From contig JACGCN010000001.1 of NCBI GenBank assembly GCA_014905825.1, forward strand, positions 2,356,001 to 2,420,000: 64,000 bases of DNA, read 5' to 3'. Origin of the DNA: Lyophyllum atratum. Taxonomy: Eukaryota > Basidiomycota > Agaricomycetes > Agaricales > Lyophyllaceae. Made by a program: the position numbers and the translations under genes. Shown one piece after another: positions 24,855-38,070 of this stretch (positions are counted from its first letter, which is position 1; each line of letters begins with the position of its first letter). The notes beneath the pieces were generated by a model. It was not told the DNA's origin, did not search any database, and saw only the letters and a list, made by a program, of their open reading frames with translations.

Positions 24855-25454
24855 ATGGTCAGTCTACCCCGGTACCGCTTTGCTGAGTTACCTTCTCAGT
24901 AGGCTCACGCCGGGTTTCCTTCTCTTCCTTCACATAGCCCAAGGCCGCCACCGGAAAACCTGCTGCTACCAAGCACAAATTCGTTATCGACTACTCGAAG
25001 CCTGCCGCTGACGGTGTCTTTGACGGTGCTGACTTCGAAAAGTTCCTCCATGACCGCATCAAGGTAGATGGCAAGGCTGGGCAGCTAGGCGACAACGTCA
25101 AAATCACCCGTGAAGGTGCGTTCCAGTCGTATATCTGGCAATTGCTCGGCTAAATGAGTTTCAAAGGTAACACCAAGATCACGGTGACTTCCAACATCCC
25201 GTTCTCCAAGCGATACCTCAAGTATCTCACCAAAAAGTTCTTGAAGAAGAACAGCCTTCGGGACTGGATCCGGTATGAGGGATGTCTCGTTCGCCTGATA
25301 TATATGCTCACAGTATGCCAGTGTCGTTGCATCTGCCAAGGATCACTACCAGCTCCGTTTCTACAACATTGCGTACGTACCATCTCTAGATCATCTTGGT
25401 ATGACGACTCACTTCTTAAACAGTGGCGCTGGTGAAGAGGAGGAAGAGGAGTAG
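24855..25454 (+). CDS. RPL22: Ribosomal protein eL22
   Basis: The five exons are 24855-24857, 24938-25115, 25167-25272, 25322-25372 and 25424-25454 (122 aa, normal for eL22). The first coding exon is the ATG alone, followed directly by an 80 bp intron. The protein then reads [59 protein letters not shown] and LRFYNIA, ending in an acidic Glu run, all classic for eL22 of the large subunit. The intron after the start codon is longer than the roughly 50 bp norm here, as is common for ribosomal protein genes. All phases match. Confidence 0.95.
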
Positions 25455-25876
25455 AGTGTCCGTCCTATTTGACTCAACTATGTTTATATGCAGTTATATC
25501 AATATGGCATGACACCTCTATACCCGAGTTGAATTTGCGAAGCAAGCCTCAGTTGCAGTGACGAGGTCGGATCTCGGGGAGCCTTAAACTAGTATCAGTG
25601 CCTTGCTGCCTGTTGGATTGTCAATCGCAGCATCAGAAGTGTATGATCTGGGGGACGTCTTATACTCGAATCCAGTCGTCCCGACATTTAATCTGAGTTC
25701 GAGGTGAAATGTTCTAAGCGTTTTTTGTTTCTGGATGAAGTCAAGAGGTAATTACTACCCGGAATAATATTACCCTAGTGTTCAAATCCATGACGGCTGG
25801 TGTCCAAACTAAGGACGGGAGCACGAATTAGTACTTACTTCCCCTGAACGCTTTCATGAGCCTATGTCAAAGCACT
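25455..25876. other. Convergent 3' region, no gene seen
   Basis: 420 bp between the RPL22 stop and the helicase stop. Nothing seen beyond the presumed 3' UTRs. Confidence 0.4.
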
Positions 25877-28800
25877 TTAACCAATTACAACACTAGGTAG
25901 CTCTTCAGTATCTACTTTAACCTTCCCCAGGACCATCAGCGCGATTTCATTCCACAGGATCTGGGACTCCGTCAAGACCTTCCCGCGGAACTGCTGAGCG
26001 AGGAGAGACCCCAGCTGAGTACGAAGGAATTTGAGGGCTATATTGGACTTGGGAGGAATGCGGAACTTGATTTTGCGGTCAATGAAGGCGGAATCTGATA
26101 TGACCTAGGGATAATAGTATCAGTCGAGAACACCTGATCGACATGAGGAGGCAATCCACTTTGAAATCGCTTTCTCCACATAACAGTAACATGGACATGT
26201 CATCTACCGGGCCTGTTTCCCAAGCGTACAATCGCTTTGAATGCCTGGAACGCGGTTGATGAGGACGAACCCGCAAGATAGTAAGTCCGCAACTTACATG
26301 AGGGTGAAATATGACAAGTGGTTGGCCCCAAAATCAATTGTCTTCTTGCCAAAGTTCACCGATGAGGGATGGAAGGAAGCATGTTGATTGTTGGATATTG
26401 TTCGCATTTGTCCATTGGATGGGTCAATTGCTAAAATTTTGGGGAACAGCCCAGCAGTCAATGCCGCGTTGATAAGCGGAACATTGCTCGAGTTCACGTC
26501 TAATTCTGGTGGAACAGAAACAAATCGTGTCCGATTTCGGCCGTAACGTGCACTGGAAACATGAGATGAGGGCTAAGACAGAAAGGAAAAGAAAAGAAAA
26601 GCCTACCGGCTTAGCTCGCGGATGAATGCCCTGTCGACTTGAATAAATGAAGAATCAATCAAATACCTGCAGGATGAACATAAACCAACTGAAGAAGGAA
26701 GGAAGTTATGAACAAACCCCAGGAATTGCTGGCGAAGTTCCTCGATTTGTTGGAGGTTCTGTATATATCCGATAAGATGGATGGAAAGATACACCGAGAT
26801 TTGACACACCTGATGGCTAAGGTAGTTAACTCGACAGAATTTTCTAACAAAACTTGGATTAGCAGAAGCTCGGCGCCAGCTTGCAAATGCGTTGTGGATC
26901 GTTAAGAAGTCGGAATTCTCTATAAACTAATTAGATCGTATCAAAAAGCGAGCAAAGGCTTTACTCACCAATTTTGAAAGATTGTTTCGCTCGATCGGCC
27001 TCTTGCTCAAATCCAAATGGCGAGACGAACGGGGATTTCGAATTCAACGCCGCCGCAATTGTTAATGCAGGATCCAAGCAGCGGAATAGGGTAGCGGTCA
27101 AAAGGAATTTACCCAGGTGGACATCGGTGGGTAGCTTGCTGAGCAATCGTCCCATAGGCGTAATGTCTTCAGACGGAGTTAATGCCCGAACCTGGTCGAC
27201 TTGTGTTAAATCACCGTAACTGGAAGATAGGGTACATATATACCTCAACAAGCATCGATACGGCGCGCTGCACGTTGATGGATGCAGGAGGATCCAATGC
27301 GCGAGATAAAACGTCTTCAATCGAAGAACCCAACTTCACTTTCATGATTTTGATACGAAGGGCCAGATCCGAAAGACTTAGACGCATCATTTCCGGCAGT
27401 GGGTGATCCGCCATCTGCAATATAAATTTATCAGCTCGAATGTTAGTTCATGATCAAAGAAACCAGCCAAAGACCTGCGTATCGTGGCGAAGTTTAGTGA
27501 AGAGGTGGAAGCAGAGACCCCTCTGTACACGTCCAGCTCGTCCCCGCCTTTGTGCTGCATTACTTTTAGCGACGAATGTTTCCACCAAGCGACTGATTTG
27601 GCGCTTTTCATCGAACCTAGATAATTGCGTTTGTGATTGTGGACGAAGAAAATGACGCAGGGCACACCTCATTTCGCGGTGCTTTCCGGAATCAATGACA
27701 CAGGTTATGTCAGGAATGGTGATTCCTGTTTCCGCGATATTGGTCGCTATTTATCTATTGAATTGCTGATCATGCATAGAGCTCCTGCACGTACCGATAA
27801 CAATTTTTCGCACGCCAGGAGGTGGAATATCAAAAACCGCGCTCTGGTTCTCGCTAGAGAGCGTTGAATGAAGAGGACAGAGCCTGAACAGGTGACTAGA
27901 CCCAAACGACGGATGTTCGCTCAATAGGTCATTCAAGCGGCGTATCTCCGCGAGGCCTGGCATAAATACCAAGATGGCAGAGGAATATGGCGTATATGAG
28001 GTGTCTTCAAAGCATATCCGCTCCAAAAGGCGCAGAATAAGATCATATGGGATCAAGCGCTCGTCGAACAGGTTGATAGTGGCAGCTGTCTCTGAAGAAT
28101 ATCGTTTCTCGAGCTTGACGTTCTCCTGCACCGCTTCGTCATCATCATCTCCTGTTGGAATTTCTTCTGTCCAGTCTGGCCGCGTTTTGCCTTGGTAGAA
28201 CTTGTCATACACTATAGAATCATTCTTGAGGAGGTCAAAAGGCGGCGAAGGATAGAATACTCACGACGTCTGGCATAAGGTGAATTTTCAGAAATCGACC
28301 AACGGGTATACTCTACTGCATCTTCCAAAAACTGCACATCTACCGGAAATGTACGACCCGGAACGTGTAGGGTTGGACAACCCCCAAAGAACTCTGAGAT
28401 CTTCTCAGCGTCAACGGTGGCCGACATCAGTATGACTCTATCAGAAGTAGATAAGAATCCCTTTGCTCAAAGGTGGGATAAACAAGGCATACCTTAGATC
28501 TCGTCGTTGGGCCAGCAACGATTTCAAGACAATCAAGAGAAAATCTGACTCTATTGTTCGTTCATGAACCTTTGGGCGAGACGTCAACCTCATGCTGAAG
28601 GCGGTGAAGTCACCGCTAGCTTACCTCGTCAATGATAATATGCTGACATAGAAATGAGCTCTTTAGCGATGGATGTCGATTCTATACAAATCTGCTCACC
28701 GTGATTTCATCAAAGGCAGTTCCTTCGCCACCCTGACCTGTCCCACCTTCCAGCATTCGAAGCGCTATGCCATTGGTGACGAATGCCAGACGTGTATGCC

Positions 28801-31517
28801 GCGTGGTGTTACTTTCTAGCCGGATAGAATATCCGACGAGGGAGTTGATAGTTCCAACGGCATTAGGAAGATCTCCAAGCTCGCGAGACACACCTAAATC
28901 ATATATGTTTAATGGAGTCTAACAACCAAGAGGCTGATACCCACGTTGGGCTAAGGAGATTGCAGATATGCGCCTCGGCTCCGTGCAGTAGATCTTGCAA
29001 GGCTTTCCGCGAGAAAGCTGATCTTCAAGAATGAAAGCCGGAACTTGCGTGGACTTGCCACTTTAAGAACAGTGTCAGCGAACTACGGACCCTAGCTCGA
29101 GTGGAACTCACCATCCGGTTTCTCCACTCAGAACAAGAACTTGGGATTGTTCCAGAATTTCAACGATCTCATCCCGATATTCTGCGATCGGTAAGGAGTT
29201 CCTCTGAATCTGTAGCAAGGCGATTTAGAAAGATATGTCAAGCATATCAAATGAACGTAACCGCTTACTAGCATTTCTTGATACTCCACGCTAGCTTGTC
29301 GTACTCTGAAGTGTGCTGCAAGCTGTTCTGAAAACGTGTCACTGGGTAAAACCGCAGCTTTAAGTATGCGAGACGTCTCGACATCAACCATCTGCTTGCT
29401 GCCCCTGCCGTTGACCTGGCGACTGTCAGCGAGATAGTTATGAGGGGAAATGCAAAAGCTAGACCTTGCTATTCCCTTCTAACTTCGGCTCAATGATGGA
29501 ACGTAATTTAGCCCATAGATTACGGTTGATGGTGTCATCCCTTATCTTTCTAGCCTCTTCAAGTTCGTCCCAGAGATCTCGAAATACGGCTGGTAATAAT
29601 CTAAAGAAGGTCTGGCTGCCAGGCGCTGCCGACGCACTTGCGGCGAATCCATCGGTTGGAGGGAATGTGAGCGCGTGGAGAGCGACAGTGGCGATGTATT
29701 GTTCTGCCTGTCCTTCATCGTGACATGCAATGTCCTCCATGACCCATTCATCCATCTTTCGACCTTCCCAGCGGACACTGACAGACGCCCTCTTGGCCCG
29801 GCTAGCGCCAGAAACGATGGTATAGCTGACTGCTGCATATCGATCTGCCTTAGCTACAGTTTCTTGTAGTAGCGTCTTGGCTGTGCGGCCTGACCAGTGT
29901 TTGGGAAGAGCCATATCTCGGACAGTAATGACCTTGCCCTGAGCATCTGTCTCCGTCGCAGGCATAGTATCGAGAATCTCGAGAATGCCGCCAGCTGCAG
30001 AGTCATCACTATCGTTGTCAAAGATGTCGATAACGGCCATGGACGGCGTCGGAACCTGTGCCTGAAGATTAGGTGGCCGCTTTTTTTCTCCTTTGATCCC
30101 GGAGGTGGGTTTAGCAGGGAACAGTGGAGTTGTTCCTCGTAGTCGGTCCTGGAGTGCGGCGGCGTTGGCTTTATCGCGCTCAACGCGATAGATCGCTTCA
30201 GCTTCCTTCTCGTCGAAGAAGTAGCTGTCTTTCAGCGTAGTTAACCGCTTCCGGAGGTCTTGCGCTCGAGCTGTAGTGGCTGCAAGCCCGTCGTGTCCAT
30301 TTGTGGTGAGTGTTTCCAATTTCAACTTTGTATGAGCGTACTGCACGGCAGGATCGTCTGACATCGGGGAATCCCCGCCAGATTCCGAAGCACTCCAACT
30401 GTCATCAAACGAGGACAGAATTCGGGCCTTGAGAGCTTCTTGTTCACCCTCTTCTTGGGCGGTATGATCATCTTTCAGTGAAAGACTTCGAAGCAATTGG
30501 GATGGTACAAATGTTGGAGCGTTGGCATCAAGGCGACTGGGGACCTTAGCCTTAGGAGTAGGCGTTGAAGGTATTAAGAACTCGGCTGGTGTCCGTGGCG
30601 TCCTTGGCGTGCGGGATCCTTTGTGCGCAGGGGTTCTAGGAGTTTTCGGTTCAGCTTGCTCTATGATACCTATAAAAAAATGAAGTTAGGCTATTACTGC
30701 GTATACTCCAAGATGCAGTCGTACGTTTGTCTTCCAGCTCCTCTTCTGGGCAGTGTAGATAGAGCTGAACAAATTAAGACATGATGCAGGTCACTGGTAG
30801 TATATTTGCTCACCCATTCATACGCCTCTTCAAGATCAACGCCTTGAATAGCTCGCAGACATTCCTCCACTCTGGATTCTGAAAATCCTAGACGCCTGAG
30901 GACCCCGTACGTTATCCCAAGACGGGCAATCGCCTTGTCCTCGGGTTCCTCTAACGATTTCTTCACTGTAAACATATCGTAAGTACCATGAATAGCATAT
31001 TTCGGCGCAAATACCTTCTCCGGAGGATTCCAATACGAGAGCAATGATACGGTCGACAAACACAGGATCTAATTCGAGACGTGGAAGTGTCCTTGAGTAA
31101 CGCCGATCGATTTCGATAGCCTGCAAGGTCGAATGAGCAGTGGAAGAAGGAGAACAACATTAGGACGGTACTTTGACGGTTCTGTCTCGATGAATCAGTA
31201 TGCATACAAAGTCATCTATGATTGTATGGATCCTCACCTCGTAACCTCTTTCTCCGTCTTTTCTTGTAACTTGTCGACCAGATTCTGTAGGGACTGTTCC
31301 TCGACCTTGTCTGGATCGAACTCGTCGTTCTGAGCAGATGGAACAGTGGCAACAACTTTCCCTTCTCCAATATCCACCTTCACTTCCTCCTCTAGCGAGT
31401 CGCCCACATTATCCTCTGCGTCAGGGAGCCTCCACTTGGGTGACCTTTTTGGGCACAGACGTCGTCGCAAAACCACGGGCAACCGGCTTCAACTGCGTCT
31501 TCTTCTTCTTGGCCATC
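25877..31517 (-). CDS. DEAH-box (DEVH) RNA helicase, DHX57-like
   Basis: About 23 exons and 1,460 aa, from ATG at 31517 ([19 protein letters not shown]) to TAA at 25877. Order: basic N-terminus; UBA-like segment ([17 protein letters not shown]); an RWD/double-stranded-RNA-binding-like middle part ([20 protein letters not shown]); and the helicase core with GETGCGKST (motif I), [11 protein letters not shown] (II), [10 protein letters not shown] (III) and [10 protein letters not shown] (VI). The HA2/OB region then ends in [17 protein letters not shown]. It is expected to be an ATP-dependent 3'-5' RNA helicase. The first intron (31121-31245) is unusually long at 125 bp. In exon 1 the frame slips at 31424-31426; removing one base joins KKVTQVEAP to DAEDNVGDS. 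All later junctions examined fit. Confidence 0.88.
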
Positions 31518-31946
31518 CCCGATGGACCAAGGTCGATTAACGTGGATCTCTTTTTTTCTACCCCTTCTTCGGGCGTTTTCTTGAGGTTGGTTGGAATTAA
31601 GGATATCGACGAAGCGGCGAAACACCTCGTCTCCGAGCTCGGAGAAAGGACTGGGATCGATTGGATGTTCAGTAGGAATAGAGCGCGTGGTGTTTGAAAG
31701 TGTGTGTAAGTGAGATAGCTCTGCGTGCATGAGATTTATAAACCACGAAGCTGCTGCACATAAAGAGTGTGGATGAGTGGTAACATTTTCAAACACTCGG
31801 AGTCAGTCTTTGTCAATCTAGTCGGTTACCACTTTGGTCACCGGCATTACAGCATGAACAACGCGTACATTACAGACCCAACATACATATGACTATAAGA
31901 TTTCTACACTGAAGGTTGCAAGAGATAAAAAGGCGTATACAATATT
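31518..31946. promoter_or_regulatory. Upstream region of the helicase gene, downstream of INO80
   Basis: 430 bp between two minus-strand genes. It holds the helicase promoter and the INO80 3' UTR. One unsupported open frame overlaps it (see rejected). Confidence 0.4.
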
Positions 31947-34900
31947 CTAGAACGTTTCTCCCACTGGTGCTGTCATCTCTCCAGCCAGTTTTCTTTTCCC
32001 TGTTGGTCGACGCCCACGAGGAGCGCCAGTTGCTCCTGTTTTACGTTTCTTTCCTCGGGTGCTGGTAGGGATAGGTGTTCCGTTGTCGTCCCCATCCGGG
32101 GCCAGGACATGAGTGGAGGGGGCGGAATGTCCAAAGAAATCATCCTCATCGTCGTTCCAAAGGTCCTGAGCTGGTTTCTCAGTTTCACCTGTGGTGACAT
32201 CAACGTGTTGGCTTCCGGACAGCTGTGCTGTGGAAGAGTTCAAGGCAGCCAGCTGCTCGTCGTTGAGTAACAGTTGCACAATCTCGCTGGGCTTCGCAAC
32301 ATCGGTGATGTTTTTGTTCCCCACAACGATATCTTGAACCTGAATGCACACGTAAGGGGACATGCTCTTATTGAGAAATAAAGCGACTTACGTCTTTCTT
32401 GACCCGTGCTAACTGGATTATGCGTTCGTCAATGGTGCCCTTCGTGATCAGGCGATACACTGTAACTTGGCGAGTTTGACCCAGACGGTGCGCTCGGTCC
32501 ATCGCTTGTGCGTCATTGGAGGGATTCCAGTCATGATCGTAGAATATCACAGTGTCAGCAGCAGTGAGATTTATTCCAAGGCCGCCGGCTCGTGTGCTGA
32601 GCAGGAAGACAAAGATATCAGGCCTGTTGAACGGTCAATTGAAATCCCATTTGACGCCGATGTAATATGACTGACCGCGTTTGCCAATCTATCACCATAT
32701 CCCGACGGTCTTCCAGTTTCGAGGACCCATCGAGCCGCAGATATTTGTATTGGCGATAGATTAGATACTCTTCCATAAGGTCCATCATCCTTGTCATTTG
32801 GAAGTATACCAAGACGCGATGGTCGCCTGACTTGAGTTCCTGCAGCAAAGAATCAAGGCGAGCCAGCTTTGCAGAGTCGTATATGAGCCGCTTGGCCTCC
32901 GGAACCTGCATTGTTGATACCGGAAGTTGATTGGAGGGTGAGGCACCGATGAGACCAAGAGGAGAGAGATTGGGAATCTTGTCCTGGTAGACTTTACAGG
33001 CTTCCTCTGAATCTCGGATGGAGGGTGGTACCCCATACAGAGCAAGAGACTCCAGCGGTGCATCAAGAAGTTGAGTTTGGTGATCCATGAAGGTTCGGTC
33101 CGTGCAGCTTATTGTTATCGGTGGAGCGACAACAGCAGGTACAAACCATTTCAGCTCCGGACGGGACAAGCAGGACGCAGTCCAGGCCGAGGTTGAAATG
33201 TGATCGAGACCTGGAAGTTCGTCAGCGACGCCGAGGTAATTTAGAGGGGCTTCTAAGGAGAATCTAGTCTGGGTGACGCAAGAATGGGGCCCCAATGAGG
33301 TCTCTGTCATATCTAGAGTGAGTGAAGGTCAAGCAAGGTCATTACAACCGGAGCTCACAAATAGGGTGGCATATCGTCAACGGCCTTTGCTTCTTGAGCC
33401 ATTGCTAGCAGTCGCCGGCGGATGAGGGGCGCCGTATGGAGTAAGTTAGCCTCTGATGGAGGACATATCTGACATTCGAAGGAATGAAAACGAAGATGAC
33501 GCTAAAATTTCTAGGATCAGGTCTGGACCCAGACAAACTAAAAACTAGGCCTACCATCGTCATACAAGGATTTATGCATCCAATCAGTAGACCAGATGTT
33601 GAACATCTTCAACAAAGAGCCATTCTGCGAACCTGGAACAGAATCCATGGGTGAAACATTCAAAAGATCGAGGTGGAAGAGTTCCGGAATCGAGAATTCG
33701 ATTGGATTCCGTGTTGAATAAGGCAACGATATGAAATCGCCTTCCCGCATCAGTGGGCCTGAGCGGCCGAATTTCGAAAATGAGAATGGTGCTACGACAT
33801 CCGCACGTTCGAAAAGCTCAGGGTGATTACAAACCTGCAAGAAATAAGAAGCCACACTTGGTGCAGAGCTAGGATCTTACGTACCTTGCGGAATTGCATT
33901 ACCAGGTTCATAAGAGACCGAGCTGAATCCGCGTCACTGATGTTTGCCGCTTTTTCAAGCAGGTCCGCTACGGACACGTGGGCGAGTAAAGCGTTGTATA
34001 AAGTGCGTTGCCGAGCGCTAAGGTCAACGTAGATATCCTTCTCAATCTGGAATAAGATGTCATTACGGAAAGGAATTGATACTTGAGGTTAAAGTTACCT
34101 TTTCGCTGAGCTCATTCTGGACATGTCGTTTGACACGCCTCAGCATGAAGGGTTTGAGAATCATGTGAAGTCGTCGCAACTGATGCTCATTCAGTTTGCT
34201 TCCCTTGTTCTCGGCGGCATTTTCGATATCCTTCGAAAACCATTCATTGAATTCGTCGTGAGAGTCGAATAAGCTGGGCATGATGAAGTGAAGTAATGCC
34301 CATAGTTCTATCGGAGGGAAGTGAGCTGAGCGAATGGTGTATTTCAAGAAAGGTAGGTACCTTGCATTGAATTCTGAATAGGGGTTCCCGTCAGTAGCAG
34401 ACGGTTTCGGCACTGAAATCCAAGTAGTGTCTTCCACCGCACACTTGAAGAATTCTTGATATTCTGTGCCTCATCAAGAATCATATATTGCCACTTGATA
34501 CGCTGGAAATACTGCTGATCTTGCGTTACCTTGGTACACGCTTTTAGTATCGACAATGCTGAAGGGAGGAAATAAACTTACGAGCTGATAGCTTGTAATG
34601 AGAATATGGAATGGGGCGTCTCGGTTGTAGCTGATCTCTTTCTTACTCCAAAATTTCCGTAATGTTGCGCGATCCTTGACATTTCCCCAGTAAGGGAGAG
34701 CCTTGAGACCAGGTACGAAACGAGTAATTTCTTGCTGCCAGTTGTGAAGAGTAGATGCAGGTGCGACCACAAGGAAAGGTCCCCATATATCGTGGGTTTC
34801 GGCGAGATAGGACAACAATGATATAGACTGGACGGTCTAACGGGGGTGTTAGGTTCCTGTAAGAAGGGCAAAATCACGCAATGCCTACCTTACCAAGCCC

Positions 34901-37514
34901 CATCTCGTCCGCAAGGATGCCATTGATGCCTTGTTCGTACAAAGTCGCTAACCAATTGAGACCCTTCAACTGATACTCTTTGAGCTGAGCCATTAACATT
35001 TTCGGCTGGCCGATAGTTAGGGGTCCACTCAGTGACGTAGGGTTTTGGAAGTTGAGCTCCTCTGAGTCGACTGTACAGCGGAAGGTCAGAGCGACCTATG
35101 TAAGCAGTGTGGATTCCAAAACATACGATCCACCAGAGCCGCTTTTGGAGGTTCCGAACCAGCATCTTCTCCATCAACTTCGTGTATATGCGCCTGGGCT
35201 TTCGCCAGTTTAAGTGCTTCATTGGTTTTCCTCTCAAGCGCTGCCTGTGTATCGAACTGTTGCGCGCGTTGCTTAGCGAGTAGAATGGCTTCTTCGGCGT
35301 TGTGCTTGGCGTGCCTGTGCAAATTAGTTGGGTCCTCTGTGAAGGCAATCAGTATCGTGTACAAGTCAAAAACTTCTCGATTATCTTACCGTCGTCGAAA
35401 TTGATATCTTCGAGTGTGTTGGGGTCGACATCGCCCACGTCCGCACCTACGGGAGCAGCATGCCCTTCAGTCTCGCCTTCGATCTCGGTAGCTGTCGAAT
35501 ATTTAGTCCATAGCTGGCAGCGCAAGTTGAGAAAAAAATTACTCTTCAGTTTGTTGCCCACGAAATGGCTGTACAGCTCAGTTTGACTGATCAAGAATTC
35601 GAGCTTTCGAGCCTGCCTCGCTGCCTCGCGCTTCTCTTCCTCCACCTTGAGACGATCTGACGCTTCCTTCTGTTCGCGCTTGCGTACATCCCTCTCCTCT
35701 TTCTCGTTCTTTTTCCAGAATATTTGCATTTCTCGCATTAGCCGTTTAGACTTTGCTTGAACATCCTTGTTCGCTTTGGCAGTCTTCGTGAACGGTCTGC
35801 GCGCCTGTAGGGACGCAACCTTCGCAATACGCTCCATTTGCGACTGGCGTGACTGGTAGCCTGAGACTTGATATTTGTAGACCTCGAATTGGTATCAGCA
35901 TTTTGAAGGCGAACGTGGAAATTTAGATGATACCTTAGCAATGTCTCTTCTAGCGATATTGGTCCAAACTTTACGCTGAGCTTCTTCCAAGGCCTTGACT
36001 CTCTTCGCCATAGCATGGTCGTCAACCTTTTTGGCTTTCTTTAGAGGCGGTATCTGTTCATTGAGCTCAAAGATAATGCTCGACGCTACCGTCGCGGGTG
36101 ACGGAGGTCGGGATATAGATACAGCAGGTGTCGCGTCACCAGATGCAGAAGGTGGGTGAGAGGCTAACTCGAGCTCTAACTCAGGTCCAAGGCCGAGCTT
36201 CTTCCGCGGACCCTTTTTCCGTGCAGGTTTTGGAGTTACGGATACGCTTTCGGGGGTTAATTCCCGTATGACTTGTTTGCCCTTTCCCTTGCCCTTGCCT
36301 TTCGCGGAGTGTTTCACCTCTGTACCAGCGTGAAGAGGATCGTCAATGTTGTCCCCATGGTCAAGCTTCCGCTTCTTGTGAGCTGGGCCGAGCTTATCGC
36401 CTGGGTGTGACATATCTACATCACCGTGCTCTGGAAGTATCCGCTTGCCAGTGTCTCTACCCTTCCCATACTTCGACGCGTAGTGAGGGTTGACATCGTT
36501 GTAATCTCCAAGTATGGACCTTTCCAATTCATGCGCTGCGTCCTCAGCACCAGAGCTGAATTTTCGGGGATGGTTTCGGAGACGGTATGAATCTGGATCT
36601 TCGTCATAGTCAATACCGTTTGCGTTGTATGAAGAGGGGTCCCGGAAGTCATCTTCCAAATCTCGGGAGTCATATGTGGCAGGCGGCAGAGGAGGAGGCA
36701 AAGGTATACGGGCAATCCGGTTTGAGTAGTAATGCGATATGTCTCGCGCAGTGGCCGAGTTACGCTCCTATTAGATACATTAGCTACAGCGGAATGTCAC
36801 TGAGCTCCGCTTACCACGATACTTGCCTGGAACCAATCCGCAACCTGGTTCTGACGCTTCTGAGTCTCCAGCATGTATTCACTTAGCTCGCCGATCCAGA
36901 TTTCCTCACAATCCTCCAAATCAGAAGAGGCCAGGCGGCGTTCTTCCTCCGTAAGGAACCGCTCATGAGCTAGGTTCGTGGCATACTCCGGGGAGTTGCT
37001 GCGAGGTGACGGTGCGCGGAGGTGCTTGGCTTTTGAAGGCTGTTTCCGAAGTGAGGACTAGGGGTCATTAATATTGGTCATAGCATTCAAGGGCATGTTC
37101 AACATACGCGACGTGTCACTGATGCTTGATGCTCAGACTCTGGATTTGTTCCTCTACGCCTCTTTCTCGGGATTGAGTCATCGTGAGTGTGGTGGTAAGC
37201 CATAGTCTCATTGCCTCCGCCAGGTGACATAGGACGCCTTCCTTCACGCTCTGGACGGGTAGACAAGACGCATTAGCATTCGCCGGGGTCTTGGACACGG
37301 ATTCGACTTACCGGGTACTGAATCGTGATAGTTGGTGCGGAATACGTCACCCATGCGATTATGCGGCGGATTGGGTGGAGAGAAATGACCGGCGTTCGAA
37401 GCTGGCGACCTGTCTTGAAACGACATATCCGCAGGGATCGTTGCAGACGGTACTGAGTACTCCCGGTGGACTGGTCGGCATGGGATCATTATTGAGGATT
37501 CGACTCAAAGACAT
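31947..37514 (-). CDS. INO80: Chromatin-remodelling ATPase INO80
   Basis: 17 exons and roughly 1,570 aa. A long charged N-terminus with [11 protein letters not shown] precedes the DBINO domain ([40 protein letters not shown]). The Snf2 core follows: [17 protein letters not shown] (I), [15 protein letters not shown] (II), [15 protein letters not shown] (III), [16 protein letters not shown], a large insertion (about 33800-32900), then [33 protein letters not shown] and [12 protein letters not shown] (VI). It slides and edits nucleosomes in the nucleus. Two single-base frame slips are seen: near 37462-37464, where the start is either 37514 (MSLSRILNN) or 37489 (MIPCRPV), and at 33359-33361 next to a donor site. 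The other junctions are clean. Confidence 0.92.
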
Positions 37515-38070
37515 GCTGACGTTGCTATATTGAGTTGTGCTTGCGTGGGATGAAGGGGACTCTGGCCAGCAAAGCGAGGGTTGAGAGAGTCTCGGGAGTG
37601 AGAAGAGGAGATGCACGGAGGGCGACGGGGAAGGGCAGGGAGGAAGGGGGGGCGAGGTGGGTGACGGGAGAAAGCTTAGAAAGCTGTCAAAGGACTGGTG
37701 AGAGGCAAGGACCGCTGTTTCAAACACTCTGATCTTTTTACGCATTTCCATTGCAGTTCACGGTTCGCCCAAAACGGCAACTGCCCAATCTTTCCACCTG
37801 TTGCCAAGTTCACTCGACCCCATATCCGAGGCCTTTGCCAGCAAATCATCTCCCTCGCACAGGTCTCCTCTCCAATCTTTCTTTTGCCGATGGCTTTCAT
37901 AGTAAATTCTCAATGCCAGCCCTTTTTCCCCTTTCCTTGCTCAAGCGCCAACCTAACTTGGACCTGGTTCTGGATTCTCAACGCATTACATAAGCCGGTA
38001 AATTCGCTTCCATCATACAAGATGACACTCAATGTCAAATATAGACTACTGGTCACGATACAAGAAGATC
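37515..38070. promoter_or_regulatory. INO80 upstream region, no gene seen
   Basis: 556 bp upstream of INO80 and downstream of the fumarase stop. A G/A-rich stretch (pyrimidine-rich on the INO80 strand) lies at about 37530-37690. I see no supported exon. Confidence 0.4.

Noticed and set aside
31121..31245. Possible box C/D snoRNA inside the long helicase intron
   Set aside because: A GATGAC and a CTGA are present but only about 20 nt apart, with no room for a guide and no terminal stem.
31392..31796. Minus-strand frame of 134 codons upstream of the helicase start
   Set aside because: It overlaps the first helicase exon in another frame, has no good start context and no recognisable motif.
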